NCBI GenBank assembly: GCA_041481485.1
Contig: JBGPBY010000043.1
Location: forward strand, 1-22,011
Source of the DNA: JBGPBY01 sp041481485
GTDB lineage: Bacteria > Acidobacteriota > Terriglobia > 20CM-2-55-15
DNA: 22,011 nucleotides
Direction of reading: 5' to 3'
The notes beneath the pieces are model-generated. The model saw only the letters and a program-made list of their open reading frames with translations, had not been told where the DNA came from and did no database searches. Position 1 is the first letter of the stretch. Each line of letters starts with the position of its first letter. Positions 9,201 through 14,793 of this stretch are shown piece by piece. A program made the translations under genes and the position numbers.

Positions 9201-9781
9201 GCCTGCTGCACCACAGACTTCGAATCCGCGCCATTTTCATATTCAACTTCCAGCAAGAATCCACTGCTGGCAGCTGTGTTGGCCGCATGATCTTGTGTAA
9301 GGCCAAGGAGGTTCGGAACCTCTTGAAGTGGGGCATACGGAACCGGTGGAGGTGGGGAAGTAGGATTGGACTCAGGAACTGCGGCCGTCTCTTCCGTTGC
9401 GGAAATCGACAGCCGTTCCCATCCGGTTTTCCCTGCAGGCCGGTGCAGCACCAAGCCCACGTTACCGACGGCCCAGACCTCCGGCAGATCCCCATTCCCG
9501 TTCACGGCAACGCTGTTCAGTCGGCAGGCATATTCGTCAGCACACGTAACGGCCTGAAGTCGCGAACTGATATTGGTCTCATGTGGATACCAAATCCGGG
9601 AGAAAACCTGCGTATCCAGGGGATCTGGATTCAGGGGCTGCAACATTGAAAAAACGGAAGCTCCAACCATGAGCACCAGACAAACCGCGAGCAACCACAC
9701 CTTTGTTTTCGGTTTGAGATAGAAGCCGGGCGCTCTCGCAGAGCCACGTGGATCCGATTCAGCCCTTTTGGATTCGACCAT
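6233..9781 (-). CDS. PASTA / beta-propeller / KAP-family P-loop NTPase membrane protein
   Basis: A predicted inner-membrane protein of 1182 residues. TM1 is at about 27-46. An extracytoplasmic part follows: a YCF48/BNR-like blade (WAVGNVGLVLH, about 72-125), an inserted PASTA domain (about 153-221, starting EVPNLLGLTQDHAANTAAS), then more blades ending in GDHGTILSSADGGDTW (about 472-487). TM2 is at about 507-524. The cytoplasmic KAP NTPase has Walker A GVWGSGKSS (581-589), two helices inserted in the domain (about 656-673 and 714-729), Walker B IIFIDDLDR (783-791) and the family motif TPREIKRALN (about 1055-1064). Further TM helices are at about 927-946 and 1002-1022. PASTA domains bind peptidoglycan fragments or beta-lactams in kinases and PBPs; KAP NTPases are membrane ATPases, some linked to phage exclusion. 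I infer envelope sensing coupled to an ATPase. ATG 9781 is preferred (GGAAAG 8 bases upstream); the frame stays open to TTG 10132, but that stretch has poor codon use. Confidence 0.9.
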   Translation of the reverse strand: MVESKRAESDPRGSARAPGFYLKPKTKVWLLAVCLVLMVGASVFSMLQPLNPDPLDTQVFSRIWYPHETNISSRLQAVTCADEYACRLNSVAVNGNGDLPEVWAVGNVGLVLHRPAGKTGWERLSISATEETAAVPESNPTSPPPPVPYAPLQEVPNLLGLTQDHAANTAASSGFLLEVEYENGADSKSVVQQAPPSLIVLRQSPRAGTQVPEKSTIKVTLGSPPKSKAELLLDQLIPTAYAAVPEKEPKKASPPSAANTTTKNSSLPRPNASISVDDDLIYVNCIPDQKECMVLGRSGRVFRIQETGKWTFRQASFAGIKGSTPRLSFASNWYPTSWASVIAQSDENIYLCLNPSKTVRTEYVCTPDRFGGKITGDNVFINNADQIKNAAQNKQPPTIFEISRRDSEQQLSVGDSGFIASVYNHSDEYLEQIKPIQSGTKASLRSLAIFPTEPSPASQGTPAPIRYYIVGDHGTILSSADGGDTWRHETQGAEGTEPNHRLPAPWYWTLAFLLIGASALVVATPPPPQSSDSSVADWTFTDAPLKPGDVDSLGFTPMALGLSRFIRNPKTQPPVTIAIEGVWGSGKSSVMSLLCGDLKKSRFRPVWFNAWHHQSEEQLLAALMEHVKEQAIPPWWHIDNWIFRARLVHFRFRKKWPLMVVLVLALCGSVAFEISSHGLPKDDIVNSGNDLINLIKHLIPSSAPKGEPYDFGHFGLVATVIATIVAIIKKAKVFGIDPAKLTDNLRNAATIKNVKPDPGIRPRFAREFGDICTAWSWGGRRVIIFIDDLDRCRPESVVTVLESINFLTTAGDCMIVLGLAQNQVIHAVGLGFSNIAEAEADYEGKGNTARERAVGRFKYGELYIRKLVNIFAHLPETTPEQRRRVLEVRAAEMSDQLDLKKDSASKKTQWRVRLWDWTIQIGRVAFRTVPILGLVLAVVLSVSIGYKQGIPKTEVPPPDKPKLNATVIEQTTSESVAKPLVYSRPTSEAATLVQTKTAAGGVWWSFAVDALLLLVLFGVLTYQLSARTNQDAQNSLEFNKSLDLWGQYIVSVCDTPREIKRALNDLRYQAMTRRTNGPSTTRGERLTRALRQFVTGRIEKRPSEMRIDDAALPPLKAAEFASLTPQEFDTFLSPKTLGAGGGSENLQLLMKMKEEHIRIFGHWIGEVKLEQTLSPDSANSPA

Positions 9782-9789
9782 GAAAGCTG

Positions 9790-9795
9790 CTTTCC
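9790..9795 (-). promoter_or_regulatory. Ribosome binding site deciding the KAP gene start
   Basis: On the minus strand GGAAAG ends 8 bases before the ATG at 9781. The upstream in-frame candidates (TTG at 10132, ATG at 10042) have no such site. The protein starting at 9781 also opens with a hydrophilic leader and a clear TM helix, as expected for an N-in signal anchor. Confidence 0.6.
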
Positions 9796-9994
9796 AATTG
9801 AAATCGTATTTAGGTATTGGGCCGGTTGTGCTGGAAACTCTAGTGAAATCCTTAATTGTTGGCAACGATAAAGGATTCTCGACTCTTTCGGGTGAAGCGC
9901 CGTCCGGCAGATCACCAGCAAGGCCAGCGGACGCATCATGAAGGGTCAGCTGAGACTGAGCTTCTAAACAATACCTCTCAGGTCCCGTGTTAGC

Positions 9995-10210
9995 GTGCTT
10001 CTGACAATACTCGGCTTGTATGTCGCCGTACTCTTCTGGCATCCCGGATTTGGTACCGAGCGAGGGCACACCATTCAAGTCACCGGGCAGAAGCTGGCCG
10101 TTCTCGCCGCTCTCATCATTGTGCCCTACCAATCGTGGGTCGCCGAGCGGGCAGCATCAAGCAGCCAGCTGCAGGTGCAAGTGCAGGTGATTCCGGCGGA
10201 GGAGAAATGA
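9995..10210 (+). CDS. Possible small two-helix membrane protein
   Basis: A 71-codon frame starting with GTG. It has two hydrophobic stretches: LLTILGLYVAVLFW near the start, and LAVLAALIIVPYQSW at about 34-48. A polar tail rich in Gln, Val and Glu follows. The third codon positions are GC-rich, unlike the opposite-strand reading of the same bases. It would be divergent from the KAP gene (start 9781). Against it: there is no clear ribosome site, the start is GTG, and I recognise no homologue. It may be a real small protein or a chance frame. Confidence 0.3.
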   Translation: MLLTILGLYVAVLFWHPGFGTERGHTIQVTGQKLAVLAALIIVPYQSWVAERAASSSQLQVQVQVIPAEEK

Positions 10211-10226
10211 GCGGCCCTTCAGGCCA

Positions 10227-10257
10227 CCCTCCTAACTTAGGTCTGAACTTAGGAGGG
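10227..10257 (-). terminator. Inverted repeat downstream of the dctA-like gene
   Basis: Arms CCCTCCTAA (10227-10235) and TTAGGAGGG (10249-10257) form a 9-bp stem with a 13-base loop, starting 13 bases past the dctA-like stop codon on the minus strand. AACTTAGG also occurs twice in direct orientation here. No U-run follows, so this may be a factor-dependent or weak terminator, possibly shared with the small plus-strand frame ending at 10210. Confidence 0.45.
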
Positions 10258-10269
10258 GAGTTTCGAAGA

Positions 10270-11547
10270 CTACTCCCCCAGCACCTTCTTCATCTTCGCC
10301 ACATCCAGCGCGCCTTCCCACTTCGCAACCACGATAGTCGCGACGGCATTACCCACAAGGTTCGTCATCGAGATCGCCTCGCCCATGAATCGATGAATGC
10401 CCAGAACCAGAGTGATGCTCGCGACGGGAATCGTGCCGAGCGACGACAACGTAGCGGCCAACACGATGAACGCGGCACCGGCAACACCGGCCGCACCTTT
10501 GGACGCAATCAACAGCACACCAAGAATCCCGAGCTGCTGCATAATCGATAGCGGCGTGTTTGTCGCCTGCGCCAGAAAGACCGTCGCCATCACGAGATAG
10601 ATGCAGGTGCCATCGAGATTGAACGAATAGCCTGTTGGAATCACGAGACCGGTGACGGATTCCTCGCATCCAAGATCGTTGAGCTTCGCCATCATTCGCG
10701 GCAGCACGGGCTCCGAAGACGATGTGCCGAGGACAACCAGGAGCTCCTCTTTGATGTACTTGATCAGCCTCCAGAGGCTGAAGCCCGCGAACCGGGCAAC
10801 GTTCCATAGCACCACGAATATGAACAACAGGCACGTTGCATAGAACGCGCCCATCAGTTTTGCCAGGGGCAGCAGTGAGACGACGCCATATTTGCCAATC
10901 GTGGATGCCATCGCTCCGAAAGCTCCGATCGGAGCTGCGCGCATCACGATATTCACCACACCGAAGAGTGCCTTCGATCCGAGCTGAATGAAGTCGACGA
11001 GCGGCTTGCCGCGTTCGCCGAGTTGAAAGAGACCCATACCAAACAAGACTGAGAAGAACAGAACCTGAAGGATTTCGCCGTTGTCTGCGAACGCTCCGAC
11101 GACCGTCTTCGGAATGATGTGCGTCAGAAACTCGACCACCGTCTGGTCCTTGGCTTGCGCCGTGTCGTTTTGGATTTGCGACCTATCGAGCGTCGTGGGA
11201 TCCACGTTCATTCCAACGCCGGGCTGCACCAGGTTGACTACTGCAAGGCCGATGACCAACGCCAGTGTCGTCGCGGCTTCGAAGTAAATGATGGCTTTGA
11301 GGGCGATGCGCCCGGCTTTCCGCAGGTCGGTCATGCTGGCGATGCCGTGAACGACTGTGCAGAAGATGATCGGAGCGATCAGCATCCGGATCAGCCGGAT
11401 GAAACCTTCACCCAGGGGCTGCATCTTTTGTGCGAACGCAGGATTGAACACGCCGAGGAGAACGCCTATGAAGATAGCGGCGAGCACTTGCACGTACAGG
11501 TGCTGATAGAGTTTCTTCTCCACTGGTGCCTTTATTGTCACGCCCAT
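10270..11547 (-). CDS. dctA: DctA-type dicarboxylate:cation symporter (DAACS family)
   Basis: A 425-residue inner-membrane carrier of the dicarboxylate/amino acid:cation symporter family, close in length to E. coli DctA. Diagnostic stretches include the HP1 serine motif GTSSSEPVLPRMM (274-286), the TM7 motif PTGYSFNLDGTCIYL (304-318) and the HP2 region ASKGAAGVAGAAF (348-360). Family members import succinate, fumarate, malate or acidic amino acids with H+ or Na+. The TM8 binding segment is unusual: it reads LGIHRFMGEAISMTN (382-396), where DctA has LGIDRFMSEARALTN. The Arg that contacts the substrate's distal carboxylate (GltPh Arg397) is Ile392 and the usual Asp is His385. The gene symbol therefore names the family, not a proven substrate. 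AAGAGG 7 bases upstream supports ATG 11547. A 23-codon ORF ends 4 bases upstream, and a probable regulator is divergent. Confidence 0.9.
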   Translation of the reverse strand: MGVTIKAPVEKKLYQHLYVQVLAAIFIGVLLGVFNPAFAQKMQPLGEGFIRLIRMLIAPIIFCTVVHGIASMTDLRKAGRIALKAIIYFEAATTLALVIGLAVVNLVQPGVGMNVDPTTLDRSQIQNDTAQAKDQTVVEFLTHIIPKTVVGAFADNGEILQVLFFSVLFGMGLFQLGERGKPLVDFIQLGSKALFGVVNIVMRAAPIGAFGAMASTIGKYGVVSLLPLAKLMGAFYATCLLFIFVVLWNVARFAGFSLWRLIKYIKEELLVVLGTSSSEPVLPRMMAKLNDLGCEESVTGLVIPTGYSFNLDGTCIYLVMATVFLAQATNTPLSIMQQLGILGVLLIASKGAAGVAGAAFIVLAATLSSLGTIPVASITLVLGIHRFMGEAISMTNLVGNAVATIVVAKWEGALDVAKMKKVLGE

Positions 11548-11551
11548 TCCG

Positions 11552-11623
11552 TTACCTCTTTCCCAGCGCCATCGCGCCGATCAACTGAAACGTGAACGAG
11601 ATTCCTTTTGAGCTCGATTTCAT
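11552..11623 (-). CDS. 23-residue upstream ORF (leader peptide) of the dctA-like gene
   Basis: ATG at 11623 (minus) is preceded by a full GGAGG (11629-11633) at 5-base spacing, among the better ribosome sites in the window. It encodes 23 residues: a polar start MKSSSKG, a short hydrophobic middle (ISFTFQLIGAMAL) and a basic end GKR. It stops with TAA at 11552-11554, 4 bases before the dctA-like ATG. The carrier's own ribosome site (AAGAGG, 11555-11560) lies within the last two sense codons. Ribosomes ending here would sit on the carrier's start, so translational coupling or leader-peptide control is plausible. It is not His- or Trp-rich like an attenuator. It could also be a tiny membrane peptide. 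The expression claim is inference. Confidence 0.5.
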   Translation of the reverse strand: MKSSSKGISFTFQLIGAMALGKR

Positions 11624-11699
11624 TGGCGCCTCCGCGTCATTTGTTCCAATACGGGCGCCATCCTATGGGCTATGCGACGAGATGGCCAACACGAATGTT

Positions 11700-11717
11700 G
11701 TTGCAGGATGTTGCAGG
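11700..11717. promoter_or_regulatory. Tandem GTTGCAGG repeat, candidate operator
   Basis: GTTGCAGG occurs at 11700-11707 and again at 11710-11717, exactly 10 bases apart, so both copies face the same side of the helix. It lies between the divergent dctA-like and regulator genes, 38 bases before the regulator's ATG. That position suits autoregulation of the regulator and control of the carrier. The same 8-mer occurs inverted near the regulator's stop codon (about 12789-12796), which may be coincidence. Confidence 0.4.
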
Positions 11718-11754
11718 TTCAATCTAGGCTCTCGCTGAATTCATCGCGTCTGCT

Positions 11755-12801
11755 ATGGGCATTGCCTCCAAGTCAACCGAAGACCTTGCACGGGACCTGA
11801 CCATCATCCGTCAGGGTTTCACTTCTCTGGAGACCATGGCGGCGGTTCTTCGGGCGCACGAGGGCTTTGAGGGACTAAATCGCGCCACACTTTCGCGATG
11901 GCTCACCCGACCGTCGAAGCGCGCGAAGGCGGCGGTGGAAATCCTGCGGTCGCGGCGGCCGCCTGCCGTGATTCGGATTGCGGAAAACAAGACGCTTTCG
12001 GTGATTCCCTCATCAATGCTGCAGTGGGACATTGAGGAAGGAACTCCCCACGGTCTTCTTGCCAGCCGATACGACATGAAACCCACGGCTCACGCCACAC
12101 TGCACGGCGATGGCAGCTTTGAATTTCTCGCAACCGATCATGCCGATGTGGCCGTGATTCCGGGAGACCTCGTCTCGCGACTACCGGAGTTTTGCGCGCG
12201 CTTGTGTTTATTGTCGAAAGTCTATATCGCGGGCATTTCTTCGAAACCGGTGACTTCACCCTTCGAGCTGAGAAACAAACGATTCGCGGTTCTGGCGGGA
12301 AGTTCCTTTGTTACTCGCCTGACATTCGAAAGCAGGAACTGGGGATTCGAACTGATTCCTCCTCTGGTCCTGCCTTCGTTGCATGACTGCACCAGGGCGT
12401 TGATCGAAGGAACCGCGCAATGTATTGCGGGGTGGGAGCCGTTTGTGACTCACGCCAGACGCGCCATCGAGAGAAGCAGACCCGTCCATAACATTCCCCA
12501 GGGGGTTCTGGGCTGGTTTGAAATGCACGCGGCCGTGAATCTCCGCACAGCGCATCCCGCCGCTGTTCGCGCATACTTGTCGGGCCTTCAGGAGTCGGTG
12601 AGTTACACGAACGGACGGAAATCTGTAGGCGCCTTTCACGTTGAAATCGGAAAGCGGTATAACCTCGAACCTTCCGAAGTGCGCAACATTCTTGCGAATG
12701 TCATCTTCTCCGCTTCAGACCTGGATGCCGCGACTGCGCTCCGTCTGTGGGAGCGCGAAGCCCTGCTTCACTCTCACGAACGCAACAGCCTGCAACAATA
12801 A
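11755..12801 (+). CDS. Probable cytosolic regulator with HTH-like N-terminus and SBP-like domain
   Basis: A 348-residue protein with no signal peptide or membrane helix. Residues of about 8-70 look like a helical DNA-binding region (SLETMAAVLRAHEGFEGLNR followed by ATLSRWL, then a basic SKRAKAAVEILRSRR). Residues of about 85-330 resemble type-2 periplasmic-binding proteins of the NMT1/SsuA/TauA kind: DHADVAVIPGDLVSRLPEF, then SPFELRNKRFAVLAGSS (the usual ‘dLkGKrIav..GS’ strand) and ALIEGTAQCIAGWEPFV. Such a fold in a leaderless protein, divergent from a transporter, suggests a one-component regulator that binds a small ligand and controls the carrier, analogous to LysR-type proteins but with another DNA-binding part. 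The start is the first ATG after the tandem repeat; its ribosome site is weak. The domain calls rest on pattern recognition and the HTH is the less certain half. Confidence 0.75.
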   Translation: MGIASKSTEDLARDLTIIRQGFTSLETMAAVLRAHEGFEGLNRATLSRWLTRPSKRAKAAVEILRSRRPPAVIRIAENKTLSVIPSSMLQWDIEEGTPHGLLASRYDMKPTAHATLHGDGSFEFLATDHADVAVIPGDLVSRLPEFCARLCLLSKVYIAGISSKPVTSPFELRNKRFAVLAGSSFVTRLTFESRNWGFELIPPLVLPSLHDCTRALIEGTAQCIAGWEPFVTHARRAIERSRPVHNIPQGVLGWFEMHAAVNLRTAHPAAVRAYLSGLQESVSYTNGRKSVGAFHVEIGKRYNLEPSEVRNILANVIFSASDLDAATALRLWEREALLHSHERNSLQQ

Positions 12802-12894
12802 TCACTTCCCGCGCACTGATTCGGCTGACTTACGATCCCGCCAGGATGGCGCGGTTGCGAACATGTGTCACACAGCGTTCTGCGACACTGCTTC

Positions 12895-14211
12895 CTACGG
12901 AAGCGGCCTGGCCATGTAATTCAATTCGGGCTGCTGGCCTTCGCCGAGCGGGAAGCGATCGACGTTCATGCCCATCGAAACGACCTGGTAATAGCCTGCC
13001 GTCACAATGATATCGACCACGCCGCGTTCGCCGACCAGGCTCTTCAGGGCGGCGAATGTTCCGTCGCTCACGTTCTTTGTTTTGTACAGCTCGGTGACGA
13101 AATTGTAAACGGCTGCCTCATCAGAAGACATGCCTTCGGGCCGCCGTCCTTCCGCAATCGCTTTGATTGTTTCTTCGCTGAGCCCGGCTTGCGCCGCCGC
13201 CCGCCGGTGAGCTTGCCACTCGAAGTGAGCCGTCCAGTAGCGCGCGGTCAGCAGAATGGCGATTTCCTTCAGCTTGTCCGGAACGGACATGTGGAACCGA
13301 ACGCGCTCCCCCATATCGTAGAAGAGCGATCCCGCGTCGGGACTGCGTACGATAATGTTGAAGCTTCCCCCCGGTCCGCGGCCCGCAGCCATGGTCTCCG
13401 CCATCTTCTTTTGGGTGGGATCCATTTGTTCATACGAAAGCGGCTTAAAGCGATCTCCGGAGAGAGTAATCGCCTTGCCCTTGATGTTCGTGCTGATCGA
13501 GGACGGAGTCGGCTTCCCGGGAATCCCTGTGGCAAGTCCAATGCCCGCCACTGGCAGCGGATTTTCCAACGGTTTCAGTTCGGGTTGCACGCCGGCGCCG
13601 AGCGGGTAACGGTCCACATTCAGCGCCGTGGACACTATGGTGTACCACCCGCTCAACTGGATCATGTCGACGACGCCCTTTTCGCCATACCGGTCCTTCG
13701 CAGCCTTGTACGTCGCGTCCGACACCTGGTGCGAGGTGAGTAACTCCTCGATGAAGTTGTACGCGACTTCCATCTCCGGCGACATCCCGGTGGGACGCTT
13801 GCCGACGGCGATGGCATCCACGATCGCGGCATTTACGCCGTTTTGCAGAGCCGCGGCTTTGTGCGCATTCCATTCATACTGCGCCATCCAGAAGCGGCCG
13901 GTCATGATGATGATGGTTTCAGACACATCCTTGGGCAAACTCGATCGGAAGCGCATCGCCCCGCCGAACTGTTGAGCAAGATCGCCGACTTCAGGGCTGC
14001 GCAGCAACACGTTGAATGGTCCGCCGGCGCCGCGCCGCTCGCCGGCGAGAAGATGCTCGATCATCGTTTTCTGCTCGGGCGTCATCGCATCGTATGTAAG
14101 CGGCTTGAAACGGTCCCCGACCAGAATCAGGCTGCGAGGATCGGGCGTTTGTGGAGTCTGCGCGCTAGCTGTTCCAATGACGCCCGCGAGAAATAAGCAG
14201 AAGAAACGCAT
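12895..14211 (-). CDS. Secreted tandem carboxymuconolactone-decarboxylase-like protein
   Basis: A 438-residue exported protein made of two CMD/AhpD-superfamily domains. The signal peptide is MRFFCLFLAGVIGTASA, then QTPQTPDP. Domain 1 is at about 33-215 and domain 2 at about 252-430. Each opens with GDRFKPL(T/S)Y, carries an EWxxH motif (Glu113/His117 and Glu331/His335) and ends with a NVDR(Y/F)PLG...QPEL segment. The offset is exactly 218 residues, so this is an internal duplication. EWxxH is the pattern of gamma-carboxymuconolactone decarboxylases; the CxxC of AhpD peroxidases is absent from both halves. Family enzymes are normally cytosolic, short and oligomeric, so an exported two-domain form is unusual and its substrate cannot be assigned. 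ATG 14211 is chosen for AAAGGAG 7 bases upstream and the signal peptide directly after it, although the frame is open to 14376. Confidence 0.9.
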   Translation of the reverse strand: MRFFCLFLAGVIGTASAQTPQTPDPRSLILVGDRFKPLTYDAMTPEQKTMIEHLLAGERRGAGGPFNVLLRSPEVGDLAQQFGGAMRFRSSLPKDVSETIIIMTGRFWMAQYEWNAHKAAALQNGVNAAIVDAIAVGKRPTGMSPEMEVAYNFIEELLTSHQVSDATYKAAKDRYGEKGVVDMIQLSGWYTIVSTALNVDRYPLGAGVQPELKPLENPLPVAGIGLATGIPGKPTPSSISTNIKGKAITLSGDRFKPLSYEQMDPTQKKMAETMAAGRGPGGSFNIIVRSPDAGSLFYDMGERVRFHMSVPDKLKEIAILLTARYWTAHFEWQAHRRAAAQAGLSEETIKAIAEGRRPEGMSSDEAAVYNFVTELYKTKNVSDGTFAALKSLVGERGVVDIIVTAGYYQVVSMGMNVDRFPLGEGQQPELNYMARPLP

Positions 14212-14793
14212 CGTCGGTCTCCTTTGAATGTGCCTGTGACCTCCCGGCAATTTGACACCCAGCCGCGTGCGCCGGTAAACAGAAATTCCTAGTCCGGCTG
14301 GATCTACTTCAACTTGTCCCAATTCATTCCGCCAGACTCGGATTCCAAGTCTGCCGAGGGCTTCGGCCAGGCGCAAGCTTATAGTCTCGCTTCAACAAAC
14401 CCGCCCGGCGCGCAATTGGCCAAGGTAATGTCGAAGTATTGCAGGCTCTGTAAGAATTCTTCAGTGGCTGATGCTTCAGGAAATCCCTGCCGTGCAAAGG
14501 CACATTGAGTCGTAAACTTGTGCGGACCGGGAAGCGTGAACGGTGGCGCGATTGGAAAAGCTCCACGTCGCAATTAAATGACGTGCAACCCGCCATTCAG
14601 AATGGCAGAGTCGGGCGTGCCTTCTTCAAACGTGAAGGGGCACCTTCAGACGGTTATTGAATATACAGACTATCCGTATCATCTTGTCCGGCAGCTTTAA
14701 TCTCAGGCACGTCCAGGCGATTCCATAAAACGCCATCATGTGGATGCGTTGCCAAAGGTGAGCGGATGCCGCAAGGACTAGACCGTAATTAAC
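14212..14793. other. 582-base intergenic region with several dyad symmetries
   Basis: This must hold the divergent promoters of the CMD-like gene and the giant repeat protein. No gene is convincing; short minus-strand frames (about 14379-14573 and 14626-14838) have no ribosome site or recognised domain, although the first has ordinary-looking composition and could be a decayed gene end. Inverted repeats visible: CAGACT/AGTCTG (14333-14353), CACGTC/GACGTG (14564-14585), GCCATTC-A-GAATGGC (14592-14606) and TGAAGG/CCTTCA (14633-14648). Confidence 0.5.
14564..14648. promoter_or_regulatory. Cluster of three inverted repeats upstream of the giant gene
   Basis: Three perfect dyads lie within 85 bases: CACGTC...GACGTG with a 10-base spacer, GCCATTC/GAATGGC around one central base (15 bp), and TGAAGG/CCTTCA around GGCA. 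The middle one has the compact form of an operator; the third looks like a small RNA hairpin. They sit about 150-230 bases before the giant protein's start. No matching regulator is identified. Confidence 0.3.

Larger units (their letters stand above)
9782..10269. other. Gap between the KAP and dctA-like genes
   Basis: This 488-base stretch should carry the KAP promoter and the 3' end of the dctA-like transcript. It contains one possible small plus-strand gene (9995-10210) and one inverted repeat (10227-10257). The minus strand is open in the KAP frame across 9782-10132, but that segment uses TTA, ATA, AGA and AGG codons far more than the KAP gene proper and shows no domain. Confidence 0.5.

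Noticed and set aside
9782..10132. 117-codon N-terminal extension of the KAP protein (TTG start)
   Set aside because: No ribosome site, rare-looking codons, no domain, and a better ATG with GGAAAG lies at 9781. Kept only as an alternative.
12839..12851. Short hairpin CGCCA/TGGCG between the regulator and CMD-like gene as terminator
   Set aside because: Only 5 bp with a 3-base loop and no U-run; too weak to annotate.
12865..13743. Plus-strand frame of 292 codons opposite the CMD-like gene
   Set aside because: The minus strand shows a signal peptide, a strong Shine-Dalgarno and two related domains; the plus frame is Arg/His-rich without a pattern.
12895..14211. AhpD-type alkylhydroperoxidase reading of the CMD-like protein
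   Set aside because: No CxxC motif in either domain; EWxxH points to the decarboxylase-like branch.
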